Shown piece after piece: positions 23,522 through 34,635 of a stretch of 64,000 nt of DNA (position 1 is the stretch's first letter; the number at the start of each line of letters is the position of its first letter). Source of the DNA: Lactuca virosa. Lineage: Eukaryota > Streptophyta > Magnoliopsida > Asterales > Asteraceae. The position numbers and the translations under genes are program-made. Location: assembly GCA_928212115.1 (NCBI GenBank), contig CAKMRJ010005634.1, forward strand, positions 129,323,665 through 129,387,664, given 5' to 3'. Under the pieces are notes generated by a model, which worked only from the letters and a program-made list of their open reading frames with translations, had not been told where the DNA came from and made no database searches.

Positions 23522-23556
23522 GTACATTATCTATGTACAACACAAGGATGACTACA
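23522..23556 (-). pseudogene. Copia reverse transcriptase core, degenerate (YIDN)
   Basis: On the minus strand it reads VVILVLYIDNVR where active elements have LYVDD. The second aspartate of the catalytic pair is lost. Confidence 0.65.
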
Positions 23557-23567
23557 GTGCTCCCACT

Positions 23568-23748
23568 AGCACTGACATATATATGGCTTATCTATGTTTC
23601 TCGAAATTCAAACTCCTTGAACTTTTCTCATTGAAACAAAGATTCCAATTACTCCCACTAGCTTTGACATATATATGGCTTATCTTTATTTCTCGAAATT
23701 CAAACTCCTTGAACTTTCTCATTGAAATAATGATCCCACTTGCGAGAT
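23568..23748. repeat. Local tandem duplication, ~90-bp unit, inside copia pol
   Basis: Two near-identical copies begin 'ctcccactagcactgacata' and 'ctcccactagctttgacata' and both continue through 'atggcttatct'. It duplicates the pol segment just upstream (in element sense) of the decayed catalytic box. Confidence 0.7.
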
Positions 23749-24021
23749 GCTTATTTCGGTCCATAAATGAACTTATTAAGCTTACACATCCTTCATAACC
23801 TGTCTGTTCCTACCCATGCTTGTCTCTTATTGAAGATCCACTTATACCTAATGGTTAAGGTCAAGTGCTTGATCTACCAAGTTTCAACATACATGGACTG
23901 AATCTCGCTTTCCATGTATTCCTTCCATGTTGTAGCCTTTAGGGCCTACCATAGCTTCCGATAGTTGGTATACTCTGATTGTAATCTACCAGTGACTCAT
24001 ATACCTTAGTAATATAAACTC

Positions 24022-24264
24022 TTATATAAAAAGGTGTATGGCGTCCTCTATCAGATCTATAAGGAAAAAATGGAAATATGTCAGTTTCCTTAATAGCTCT
24101 TTCAATTCCAAATTGAATGTTATCTCTATCTTTAGGCTCTTCGATGGTTGGATCTCGAATCTTATCAAGATCAATGTGGCTCCACTAGCCCTTTTGGAAA
24201 CCCTCTCTCGGAAGACTGCCCTTCGAGTAACATACACTTTGTTCTCATAAGGATTGTTAAACAA
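24022..24264 (-). pseudogene. Copia pol, linker between integrase and RT
   Basis: Readable on the minus strand as NKVYVTRRAVFRERVSKRASG, a version of the 'kvfvaRravFlE' stretch that precedes RT in copia polyproteins. It supports the minus-strand polarity and shows that pol was once present. Confidence 0.6.
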
Positions 24265-26435
24265 TTATCTAAAATGCTTGATTGGTTCACCAACGAGATA
24301 ACACATCTCTATTCAAAGTCCTAGATTGTCGAGCGCTTCACGACGAGCGTAAGCCTCATAATCGTAGACTTCCATATATGGCAGTGAGGATAGAATCCCA
24401 CTTCACATATCATAGAGTGTTTCAAGAACCTACTTAGTTGGCACAAGACCAAAGGACTTCTTGTAACACTATTCATGGTACAATCCACGAATTGTTAGTG
24501 TGCATAATGCGACTCATCTAGTACAAAATCAATGAACGATTTGTTTCTCTATCCAACTAACACTTCCTAGTGGTAGTGATCTGGGTGGAGATAGATCGTG
24601 AAACTCTTTCACAATTACTTAGATGATCGATAAAGTTTGGACTGAGATTCTCACTATGAGTGTCTCATCCTATTGCCCAATTGATTCTTAACCTCGCTTT
24701 ATGAGAGCTCTGAACACCTGAAAGGTTCCAGACTCACATTCATACGAAGTTGGTCTTACCATGTATTGTGGTTATTGAACGGTCAATTAGTGCAAACAAT
24801 TCCAACAGATATTCACATCACCCAGTGATGTGTTCATCATCTATCTTGATAAACAAGATTTGCATTTATCATAAGACCCGAGGTCAAATGATATCCAAAA
24901 TTCGATCCAACTGGATACTTGGTAATGCATTTCTCATTTATGTATCCAAGACTGTGATGCCACAAATAGATTTCACCCATACCTTTGGATGTATTTGAAT
25001 AAGTACTTATTACGGTCAATCTGAACGATCCATTAGTTGAACTAACATCAACAGATATTCACAATAATACACCTTATTCAAATGTTCGAATCAATTTTGA
25101 ACTATTGCTACTATACTAGCTTCATAGATTTCATGACTTTCTTTTAACATGTTAGAATGCTCCACATTTAAATAAGTCAGAACTATCTCATGAATCATAG
25201 TATAAACAATTTCAATTATAATACCATAGACTACACATTTTGAAAAGAGTTGTCTTTTGATCCTATGAATGTAGCAAGGGCTTGGCATTCATGATCAAAT
25301 TATCTTCTCCATGTTTTAGTCTTCTTACTTCATTTTAGTAACTGCACATTCTTGCAAATGTCAGTACTAATCCTTAGTAAAATACTCAAGGTTTAGAAGT
25401 AATGTGTTGATGACATTATAAATCCATATATTTGATTGAATACCAAACATGGAAGAACTAGTTATCTTTTGATCCAATGGAAAGTAGCACGGGCTCATGA
25501 TCCATGATCAAATTTTAACTTCTTCATGTTCTAGTCGTTTCACCTCAAATATACATTTTGGGCCTGTATACTTTCTTGTCCTTTTCTTGCTATCAGAACA
25601 TGTGTTAGAACAAGCCTTCCTTTGTCCTAGGTATTTGGGCCTAGATTAGATATACCAACACTAATCGCCTTTTAAACCATGGGCAGTTGGCTTTCTTCTT
25701 CTTGACACTTCTATTCATGATAGTAAATTATGGGAGTGTTTTGAAGTATGAGTTTCTATGATTGGCCATGTTAGTTCCAAAATGAAACCTCAACATGTTT
25801 CACAACTCCTTAATGAACATTCCAAGTTGTTCATATCAAAATCAAGATGAATTGATTATACGTACATGTCAGCTAGTTGATTAACCCTAGTCAACTTCTA
25901 ACTCAAGGAAATTCCATTTTACTTCAATATGTCAATTTACAACGTACATTTGATAATTGCTCTTTCTAACAATTTAGAATGCAATGCTTGAAGTAACCTA
26001 CGAAGAGCTTTAACAAAGGCATGATCTTTCCTTTCGTTTATGAGAACTACTCCCAAACTAAAAAATTGACAAGATTGATAATCCTCATAGCTAATCCTTT
26101 CAAAGGTTTTATAGCAGTAGATTTTAGTGGATAAGGTTATAGTCATCATTCAATAACAAATTCCATTATAGTTTGTTTTACTTATCCTTAGAAAATAATC
26201 ACCCTAAATAAAATTATTTTAGAAGGCTAGGATCCATATTTGGCTCCATGATGTGTAAAAGGATGCCGTAAACACACCATAAAGTTATTTAGGTAGGCAA
26301 AGCCCTTTGCCAATTTCGATCACCACGAAATTCCTATATCTTTGAGATTCATTGACTATCAATGGCATGTTAATCTCGGATTATGTTCATCTCAAATTCA
26401 ATGACGGGGTCGCCTCGGATCACTGAACAGATGGT

Positions 26436-26800
26436 GAATCGACCATACAAAATCGCGTGGTCCCCGGCTCAAGTTACGCTTGAGATTCGCGAGTTCCACA
26501 TCATTCTCTACATATACTCTCAAATTGACGTGCCGGTTAACCACGCGAGCTCCATCAACAAGTTATAAAGAGAATGTGCAACTTTTATGGATAACATAAG
26601 ATTCACATTGAATAGATTGAGAATTAACCATACAAAATCCCATGGTCCCCGACTCAAGTTACGCTTGAGATTCGCGAGTTCCATATCATTCTCGACTATA
26701 TTCTAGATTGATGTGCCGGTTAACCACACGAGCTCCACCAACAGAATATAAAGAGAATGTGCAATTTTCATGGATAATTTTAAACTCACATTCTATTAAT
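26436..26800. repeat. Two-copy tandem duplication, ~185-bp unit, in copia 5' region
   Basis: Copy 1 starts near 26436 and copy 2 near 26621. Both contain 'ctcaagttacgcttgagatt' and 'gtgccggttaaccac'. The first of these is itself a good inverted repeat (ctcaagttacgcttgag). The region is upstream of pol in element sense. Confidence 0.7.
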
Positions 26801-27591
26801 AAAACGGGATTTTGTTTTATACTTGTATTTAGAATACTTTTAGATTGACCATTATCACTATCAAACCCTTTCGGTAACTCCATTCTCAAAATGCAATTGG
26901 GCGGTGAGGGTGGTAAGCGCGAAGCATATTAAAAACCGACCTCATTAGGAATCAAAGAGACCTCCTTAAACCCCTACATTAGAACGGGTGAGCCTAGTCG
27001 AGGTAAGACTGACAATGTCAACATTTAAACACGCGAGGGCGCATGTTGTAACTTTCTTATACATATAATAAACACAATTCTAATATATATAAACACAAGG
27101 GGTAAATTTAAAACTCTTTAAATTTAGTTGTCTATTATTAATTCTAATTAATTGCGAGGACGCAATGTAACAATTAATAAATCATGAGGGGTTAATATTC
27201 AAATTTATAATTCTCTATTACAAATAATCTTAAATATTAAATTCACTATTTAAATAACAGATAAATATCCAAATTCAAATAAACATATTTAAATAATATT
27301 TATCAATTACCAAATAAATATTCAAATTTAAATAAACACATTTAAATAATATTTATTAATTTTCCAGATTCAAAAACAATTTAAATTAGGTATTTATCTA
27401 TGTTTATCAAAGCTTCATATTTGAAAATTAAAGGAAAATTCGAAAATCCCAAATCTGCTAAGTTCACGTCGTGAGCTACGACTAGGGTTTTAACACATTA
27501 CGAATTTTTCAATTATTCTTTCATCCATTCAGTTTCAAACAAGTTTTTACAGAAAACATGGATCTAGGGTGAAGGTAACCATGAACCAATG

Positions 27592-27604
27592 TCTCTGATA
27601 CCAC
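27592..27604 (-). promoter_or_regulatory. Primer-binding site of the copia element
   Basis: The minus strand reads gtggtatcagaga directly beside the LTR, the initiator tRNA-Met type. Confidence 0.8.
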
Positions 27605-28401
27605 TGTTGGGTTTTCTACGCATCAAATACACTCTAAAACTACGCAGCGGAAAAATCGAAACAACGATATACCTACGTGTACATGCATCCTATGGATCTA
27701 TGGCTTCATGCTAATTACATCAACCCTAGAAAACTAAAACATAAGTAAGAAAACATACCTCTTATGTGGCCCTTGATCTCCATGCTTGAGATTTTGAACC
27801 TCCATGAAGTTGCTTGGATGAAAGGACCCAAACCAGAATCCTTCTAATGGTATCACACCCAATGACACCAAAGAGTGGAATAAGAATAACTAGGAGAAGG
27901 GTCAATTTCACAAAACCAAAGGGGTTAGAAATCGTCCCTAAGAGGGGGAGGAAGAAGGGTTGGCGAAACTTCAAGCCAAGGTGCAAGGAGGAATGAAATC
28001 CCTAAGGCCCTATTTATAGCCTTGGATGCCTCCTAGGGTTTAGTACTCCTTCCCATGTGGGATGGAGGCCTAACCACGAAATTTCACTCCTTTCCCATGT
28101 GGGATGGAGTGATTTTCATCCAACCGTAATTCCATAAGGGTTCTGGAACATTCCTGATTAACCAACTATCGATTAATGAAAATTCAACCATTTAATTAAT
28201 TAAACTGTTAATTAATTCCCATAATATATTTCCAAAATATATTTCCAATTAGTTTCTAATTAATTATTAACTATAATAATTAATAAACCAATTTCTCCTT
28301 TATTTATTCTACTCAATTTGGGTCTTGAGGGTAACCCAAAAGGACCCTGCTATTATTAGAAATATTACCAATAGTTAATGACCTTGGACACTATTCCAAC
28401 A
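27605..28401 (-). mobile_element. Copia 5' LTR (minus sense), 797 bp
   Basis: Same length and ends as 20886..21682. The minus-strand TATA box is at about 28010..28019. Confidence 0.85.
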
Positions 28402-28625
28402 AGACTCTCATCTACTGTGACAACACCCATTACATTCTCATCACTTAAAATCTAGTCAACATTCAAAGACAAAATGCATCAAGATTAGACATCACCTCAT
28501 CAAGGACAATGTACAGAAATGAAACATTTAGTTGATGTATATTCCAATCACCAATCAACTTGCTGATATTTTAACTAAATTCCCCGAATGAAAAAATCAT
28601 ATTGTTTTACACTGGTGAATTCAGC
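28402..28625 (+). pseudogene. Old copia pol, RNase H C-terminus, fragment 3 of 3
   Basis: It continues fragment 2 and reads as the copia RNase H end. A decayed SRTKHI/IRHH segment (near 28450..28510) is followed by EMKHLVDVYSNHQ with the usual 'LADILTK' sense after it (about 28520..28590). The element's own 3' LTR was not found downstream. Confidence 0.7.
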
Positions 28626-28859
28626 ATGCTCTCTATGTCCTAAGGTTTTCTTCTTTTAAGTTTCAATATATTGTATGTGTGTGTTTTCTCTTATAGTGAC
28701 TCTTGTCAATGTTTGTTTGTCTTCTTTATATAAACCATAAAATAAAATAAAAATCTAAAAAACTCAAAACAATAAATCATTCATTCATTTTCGTGTAAGT
28801 ACATTACAAATTTTATTTCAGATAATACCAATGAGCTTATAGAATACTATTCCACTCTT
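28626..28859. other. Unassigned AT-rich sequence
   Basis: No coding sense beyond the decayed copia tail on the left. It may include the tail of the Agenet-type relic on the minus strand, where an HQEW-like reading is visible at about 28845..28870. Confidence 0.3.
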
Positions 28860-29215
28860 GATGAATATGAACGTCCCTATGATAAAAAAAAACCAAAATA
28901 GTTGGATCCATCATAAAAACCACACATGTGTTTCATATCTTCTTAACAAGCCTTCCTAACCACCATCCACTGTTACACCTTGTATCCACAATATCTCCTT
29001 CCTTTAAGATAACCATTACTTTTGGTGGAATTGGTCAGAGTTGATCATGTTGTACTACATGTTTCATAACCACTCCATACTTGTTTACTAGGTTGTCAAA
29101 TGTCACCACACATTTCTCTCCATCAATTCTTGTTACCACTCTTGGATAGTAAGATCTTTTGTACCCTTGCTCTTACATCATTATCTCAGTTTTTTATCCA
29201 ACATGAAAACCATGT
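28860..29215 (-). pseudogene. Agenet-domain (DUF724-like) gene fragment, broken
   Basis: Read on the minus strand from about 29215 downward, three pieces follow the plant Agenet order. First is a glycine-valine start with EQGYKRSYYPRVVTRIDGEK (the usual 'eGf.gsWy.A.V' strand). Next is CVVTFDNLV and a DQL-stop-PIPP segment where the family has a LRP-like turn. Last is KEGDIVDTRCNSGWWLGRLV (the second Agenet repeat's 'GD.VDa...dGWW.G.V'). At least three in-frame stops are present, plus a likely frameshift near 28935. Agenet proteins are plant Tudor-like 'Royal family' proteins. This is a dead fragment, either a host relic or a piece carried by a transposon. The identification is from motif memory. 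Confidence 0.65.
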
Positions 29216-30505
29216 TGTTTAGATAAATTTTGTAGAAATGATTAATATAAAGATGCAGGTTACATGCTTTTATATGAAGAGAAGTTGAAACATTTTTGCT
29301 TTTATGAGATTGCATTAATTTTTATGTAAAAGTGTGTTGCAGGAATATCATGCCATCATTTACTTCAATTCACTTCTCCAGGAAAATTTCCTATGACAAG
29401 ATTTGTTATGTAATAATTATGATTTGACGGTAATCTTATCAATATTAAGGATGTAACTTTTTGACAACTATTATCCTTATACATATTCTCCTAAATGTGA
29501 CTAAATCTCTCTAAGTATCTCAACAGTTAGACCATCTGGTGTGATGATGTAGAGTCGCCCACTCATGTTGATTGTCTAGCATTCTAGTCTTAATAATGAG
29601 ATTGTCTGGTCCAAATCATAAATTATTATAAGGCTTGGGTGTTTATTTTATGATTATCACTCTTTCCAGAACCTGTGTACCTGAAATCACGTTTATATAT
29701 GCCTAAAGTCTCATGTTCTGCTTAAGCACTGAGCATTACCCTATGGATCACACTGATTGCATTGTCCATCAGTTGAGAGAAACTTGTTTGGTCCTCTAAA
29801 ATCAAAGGGTTACTTGTATCCTTGACCATGTCTATAACCATATACAAGATATGATACTATTTTTACTTGATGTCCATGATCCCTTTCTATTGTCACCATA
29901 TACTGGGTTATGACATCAGTTTCACTCATTCCCTATCGCCTATGATCTACCTAGTAAGCCATAGGTAAGTAAGAAAAAATGTACTTGGTGACCCCGACCT
30001 TTTCTGTTATCACCATAGATTAGGTATGTTACCTACCAACCTTTCCTGGTAAAAGGTACTTCTGTTATATCATACTTTATCCCTGATGCTCATCTATAAT
30101 TTTCCATTACACTACCGCCCGCTTTAGGTTCCCTTATTTAATCGGCCCTCTACTACGTCAGCTTCTAATCCACTTATCCCGATGATGCCAAAAAGGAGGA
30201 GAGTATGAACTATTCTGAAGTATGAAGATAAGAAATTACTTATGGTTTTTTATCATAAGTGAGAGACACCTACTCTTAACATAAATGAAGCCACGATTTG
30301 AGAGGGAACATCCATGTTATGGGGGAATTATTAAAGATTATGACTTGAAATTGCAAATATCATCATGGAAAAAATACAAAATAAAAGAAGAATTCTTAGT
30401 TATCTACACAAAGATCAAATTCGAGGTTGTTCGGTAAGACAGATAAAGTACTCATATTTAATCTGTCATCTCCATAAGTTTTGACATCATCCGATTAGGG
30501 GAGAT
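29216..30505. other. Unassigned AT-rich sequence, probably copia-related at its right end
   Basis: I find no convincing coding sequence. The last part has 'gatgatgccaaaaaggagga' (30181..30200) and 'aggggagat' just before 30506, both typical of copia 3' ends. Confidence 0.3.
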
Positions 30506-30888
30506 TGTAAGGTTGAACCATATAATCTGATGAGTCAAACTGTCTTCACATCTATCAGTGTCTCATATGTTGTTTGTTTCTCATTAGCGTCAACATGAAG
30601 TTGCGTGTGCATTAAGAATTCAGATCTGATATCTTAGACATTAGGATCATATCCTTGTACAGTTTTTCTTATTTTCATATAGTATTTCGAATCCATGATA
30701 TGTAGGGATTTCCATATATTAGTTAGGATACCCTAGTATATAAGTGATTCTAGGGTTCATTGTAATTTACAGCTTTGTGATATCTGTCTTTATGCGAGAT
30801 TAAGTTCTTTGTGAAATCTTAATCAATTGGTTTTGATTAATTCTTGTTCGTTATTGTTCTTCATTTTTTATTGTTATACCCTACGATC

Positions 30889-30893
<5 letters not shown>
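30506..30893 (+). mobile_element. Putative copia 3' LTR relic, ~388 bp
   Basis: It starts tgtaaggttgaacc right after a purine run (aggggagat) and ends ccaaca. The 3' portion has the 'attctagggttcattgtaa...' style of small copia LTRs. I found no partner LTR and no target duplication. Confidence 0.45.

Positions 30894-30895
<2 letters not shown>

Positions 30896-30942
<47 letters not shown>
30896..30942. repeat. AT microsatellite
   Basis: A pure (AT)n tract of about 47 bp directly after the LTR relic. Confidence 0.95.
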
Positions 30943-30943
<1 letters not shown>

Positions 30944-32470
30944 AAAATGAAATCAACCAACCCCATCCATTGATTGATGGCATGTTCATCATTAACCTCC
31001 ACTGCTACCCTACCTCCGGTTTGATAAACCTACATATGTGATAAACCAATGTCAACGATAATGTTACTATATTTAATAGGAAACCCTACTTAATCATCAT
31101 TATCTTCATAGTTTCTACATTTATGATCTAATCTGAATCACCCCATCTTCATCAATTTATAATTTATGTGAATCCTTTCCTTGACAACAAATAAACTTAA
31201 GATATGAGTTTCTTAAGGGTTTAAAGGAGAAACCAAGCATGCTTTTCTTTGGTTATCACATTGATGCATGTTTCAACTCATCTATCTAGAAAAAAGGTTA
31301 TTATAGAATCTCCTTTATTTAAAGAGGAGATTATTGTGACATGATAAGGTAGTGATAGCGAAAGACAGATAGAAAGAAGGGGGGGGGGGATTCTTTGGGT
31401 TTTATTCGGTTTCTAAAACAAAAAAAATTAGTGATAGAAGAATTATAAATTTGAATAAAAAAATATATTTTATTCCAACCAAGCATCATTTTAAATTAAC
31501 ATGAAAGATCAAACACATTCATAGAAGGGTTAAGAAACAACAACCTTTGATGTCTTCGATTCCTCTTGAGAGGTTAGAAGTTGATGAAGATGACAAGAAC
31601 CCAAAATAAAATTACTCTAGAGAAGTTCACCACCAAGTAATAAAAACACATTGGATGCTAGTACTTACAATATTAAATTCTTAAGCTTTTAAGCAAAAAA
31701 CCATAATTTTTCTTAAAATAGACTTAAAAGTACCAAGCTTTTTTTATTTGTATTAAGAGTTTAAGAGAAAGAAAGAAGGGAGAAAAGAATATATGGTTTT
31801 GCTAGAGGAGAAAAGAAGGAAAATGAGAACCTTTAAGAACCTTCTATAAGCTATTAACCTTTGGGTATTAAAACTTTAAGACCCATGCTTCTTTATCCGT
31901 CTCTTTTTCAGCTAAAGTTAGAAGTGCGTTCTTGAAAATTACTTGGTAAATATTCGTAAGCATCATCTAGTCTTTTCCCTTCCTCCACTTATATGTTTTG
32001 AATTTCATCTTACACTACTTGTTCTTGTAAATCCATCCATATTTTTGTAGCACACATTTCATAGTTCATACCATAAGCGTTCGATAGTGTAAAGTAACAC
32101 TACCATCTTTCCCATCATTTGAGCACCATTACCTTCAAGCATGCCCCTTGTTACCATATACTTGGACATAAAAATAATCTGGCTCCGATATCACCTGTTA
32201 GAAACCAAAATGGATCAAAGTATGCTACTGTTGGTGGTCTAAACAGTGAGCAAAATGTAGTTTTTAACCTATGAAAAACAAAGAAAACATGTGTCGGAAG
32301 AGTTAGGCAAAAGAAGCTTTTTTATTGATGTTAAAGAACAACTTACATGAGGAAAACAAGGATGGAGAGTTTCTAAGTTTTTGTTGCCTTTCTACATCTT
32401 CTTTACTGCTTAAGAACGTAAAACAACTAATATTTAAACCCAAAAGAAGAAAAGTTAAAGATGGAAAAAC
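30943..32470. other. AT-rich region with weak copia-LTR resemblance
   Basis: There is a G10 run at about 31380..31389. A decayed primer-site complement (ctggctccgatatcac, about 32180..32195) lies next to tgttagaaacc, which could mark a minus-strand copia LTR start at about 32197. The segment 31500..31850 has the same 'gagagaaaag...ggttctactagag' style as the LTR at 42312..43284. No genes are visible. Confidence 0.3.
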
Positions 32471-32784
32471 CATATTTAGGTTGTGTCTCAAACTACTTAA
32501 TAAACAATCTTTTTGATAAAAAAATGCTTATTAGCTTAATAAACAATCTTTTTGATAAAAAAATGCTTATTAGCTTATGTGGTGATAAAAGAGTTTCTAA
32601 AAAAATGTTTAATTAGCTTATGTGTTAGAAAAAACTATAAGTTGATTACTTTTTTTTAAATGTTTAGTAAAAAAATGTTTTCAAAAACATTTTTTATATT
32701 TCTCAAATATTTTTTAAAGTTTATTGATTTTTTGGAAAGTTAATAAGTTAATAAGTACTTTTCAAACTCAACCTCAAATATCCA
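32471..32784. mobile_element. Possible MITE with an internal 39-bp tandem duplication
   Basis: The ends are roughly inverted: 'aggttgtgtctcaaactacttaataa' on the left and the complement of 'gtacttttcaaactcaacct' on the right. The interior is built from 'cttattagctta' words. A perfect 39-bp tandem repeat occupies 32496..32534 and 32535..32573. No certain target duplication was found. Confidence 0.4.
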
Positions 32785-33536
32785 TTTATTGTTGTTGACA
32801 TTTAGAGATTTAATATCACACACAAAGGTGCCCACGGGAATCCTAATTTTTTTTGGGAAGTTCTTACATGATTGGCATTCAAATATGAATTCAATAGACT
32901 TTTCCCTACATCACTATAACCATCTTTTAATTTTGGGAAGTTCTTGCACCATGGGCATTCCAGTTGTTTTGGATATTTTTAGATTTGAAATGGAGCTTCA
33001 CCAGGTGATGACAATGTTTGATTCTTGAAACATTTTCAATGATCTTTAAAATACTTAAGCCTTCTAGTATACTCTCCCTGCGCTAAGAGGCATGGAGAGC
33101 TTCCAGGTCAGCAAAAATTACTACCACATGCATAACCCCTATACTTGCCACCTTGAAAAAGAGAGGAAGAAAATGGTTGCATGAGAAAAGAAGCCTTGTT
33201 CTCAAATGTGGTAGTGACAACATTAATCCATCACCAACACAACCACTATGAAGCACCGAGATAGTATGCACGGTGGTGGTGGCCTTCCACTGTGGCAACA
33301 AAGCTCTTCTGTTACAAGTATTCTGGAAGGCATTAGAGATGAATGAGGGGAGGGGTGATAAATCCCAATCACCGTGAAGATTTTTAGGGCTTCTGTTCAC
33401 TAAAGAATATGAAGGGAATGATTCACAAACGAATAGGTTCACGTGGGAGGTGTTGACATGGGTTAAGTGGGATGGGGTATTTATTGCAAATATTAAAATT
33501 TGATACTGATTTTAATTAATCTATTATACATTAAAC
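32785..33536. other. Unassigned sequence
   Basis: A phrase 'ttttgggaagttcttRcaYSATKGGCATTC' occurs twice about 80 bp apart (near 32855 and 32935). A 119-codon open frame on the minus strand (33083..33442) matches no family I know, and I do not call it a gene. Confidence 0.3.
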
Positions 33537-34116
33537 TAGGATGTCAAAAAGTCTCGTGGGGCCCCGATCCCGTATGGGGGATATTTGTTTAAAAAATCGG
33601 GGGAGCATGCGGGGGCGGGGGCGGGGGCAAGCCTAACCCCCGTTTTAATTTCGGTGCAGGGCGGGGGTGGGTAGTCCCGTCCCGAACCCGCAATGGGGGA
33701 CCGTTAATATATTATTTATATTAATATATATTAATGATAAAAATATAATAAATAATAGCAATGATTTTGAATTTCTGAAATTCAATAAAATATCATGTTT
33801 TTAAGTTGTTAGTACAACGTTTTTAAGATGTTATAATATTTTTATTTTAAACATGTGAAATTATGTTATAAATAACTATTTTTACCTAAAAATAGTTTCT
33901 TTAAGTAAAAGAAAATTTCCTTTAGTGTATAATATAGGGGACGGGGAAACGGGGGCGGGGGTGGCGGTAATATAGGGATTCAGGGGCGGGGGCAGGTGCA
34001 GGGGTGGGGAGGCTAGAGATTTCGGGGGCGGGGGCGGGGACGTGGGAACAGAGAAATTTCAGGGGTGGGGGCGGGAGATGCAATCTCCATTCTGTTTGCC
34101 CCCGTTGACATCCCTA
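33537..34116. mobile_element. hAT-like MITE, 580 bp, with G-rich ends
   Basis: The left end taggatgtcaa and the complement of the right end (tagggatgtcaacgggggc) form the terminal inverted repeat. Flanking octamers cattaaac (33529..33536) and tattaaat (34117..34124) agree at six of eight positions, fitting an old 8-bp hAT duplication. Both subterminal regions carry dense G runs (for example gcgggggcgggggcggggg, near 33610). The middle is AT-rich and non-coding. Confidence 0.65.
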
Positions 34117-34602
34117 TATTAAATTATATTAACTAATATCTGCAATATCTATGATACATGATCTTAATTAATAAAGATGATTACTTACATGAGAAGCATG
34201 CAAAGATTGTTTTGAGTTTTTTTGGAACAATAGAGGTGTCCCACCCCAAAAAAATCTCCACCTCCCTATGATCATATGATTAGAACAAATAATTTATCAA
34301 AAACATAATTTTATTTATCAGTTGTGCTGACTTTATATCTAAAGATATTTGCATGATATTATTCATCTAGGATCCTACAGAATCCTTACAGATCGTATTT
34401 TTATAAATGTTATTAATTTTTTTTGATTGGTCTAATCTAGGGTTAAGCTAGAATATGAGTGTTTTACTGTTTTTCAACAATTATTAAATACTCTTTGAGA
34501 TCCGCCGTTAAAAGATCTTTTACCTTTGTTTATATTTTATCCGCCGTTAAAAGATCCAATGTCTTTGCAATGTTTGCAACCATGTTAGGAACACAGTCAT
34601 GG

Positions 34603-34635
<33 letters not shown>

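Larger units (their letters stand above)
20886..28401 (-). mobile_element. Copia retrotransposon, minus strand, pol decayed
   Basis: LTRs of 797 bp each (20886..21682, 27605..28401) run from tgttggg to ccaaca. The purine-tract complement gtctcccacttgg (21683..21695) and the primer-site complement tctctgataccac (27592..27604) give minus polarity. The interior has no long reading frame. Decayed pol is still recognisable by RT motif at 23522..23556 and by the linker between integrase and RT at about 24080..24264. I count about 17 differences between the LTRs (about 2 %), mostly substitutions. Confidence 0.85.

Noticed and set aside
33083..33442. 119-codon minus-strand open frame
   Set aside because: No recognisable motif, no promoter context, borders a MITE. 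Could be checked by expression data.
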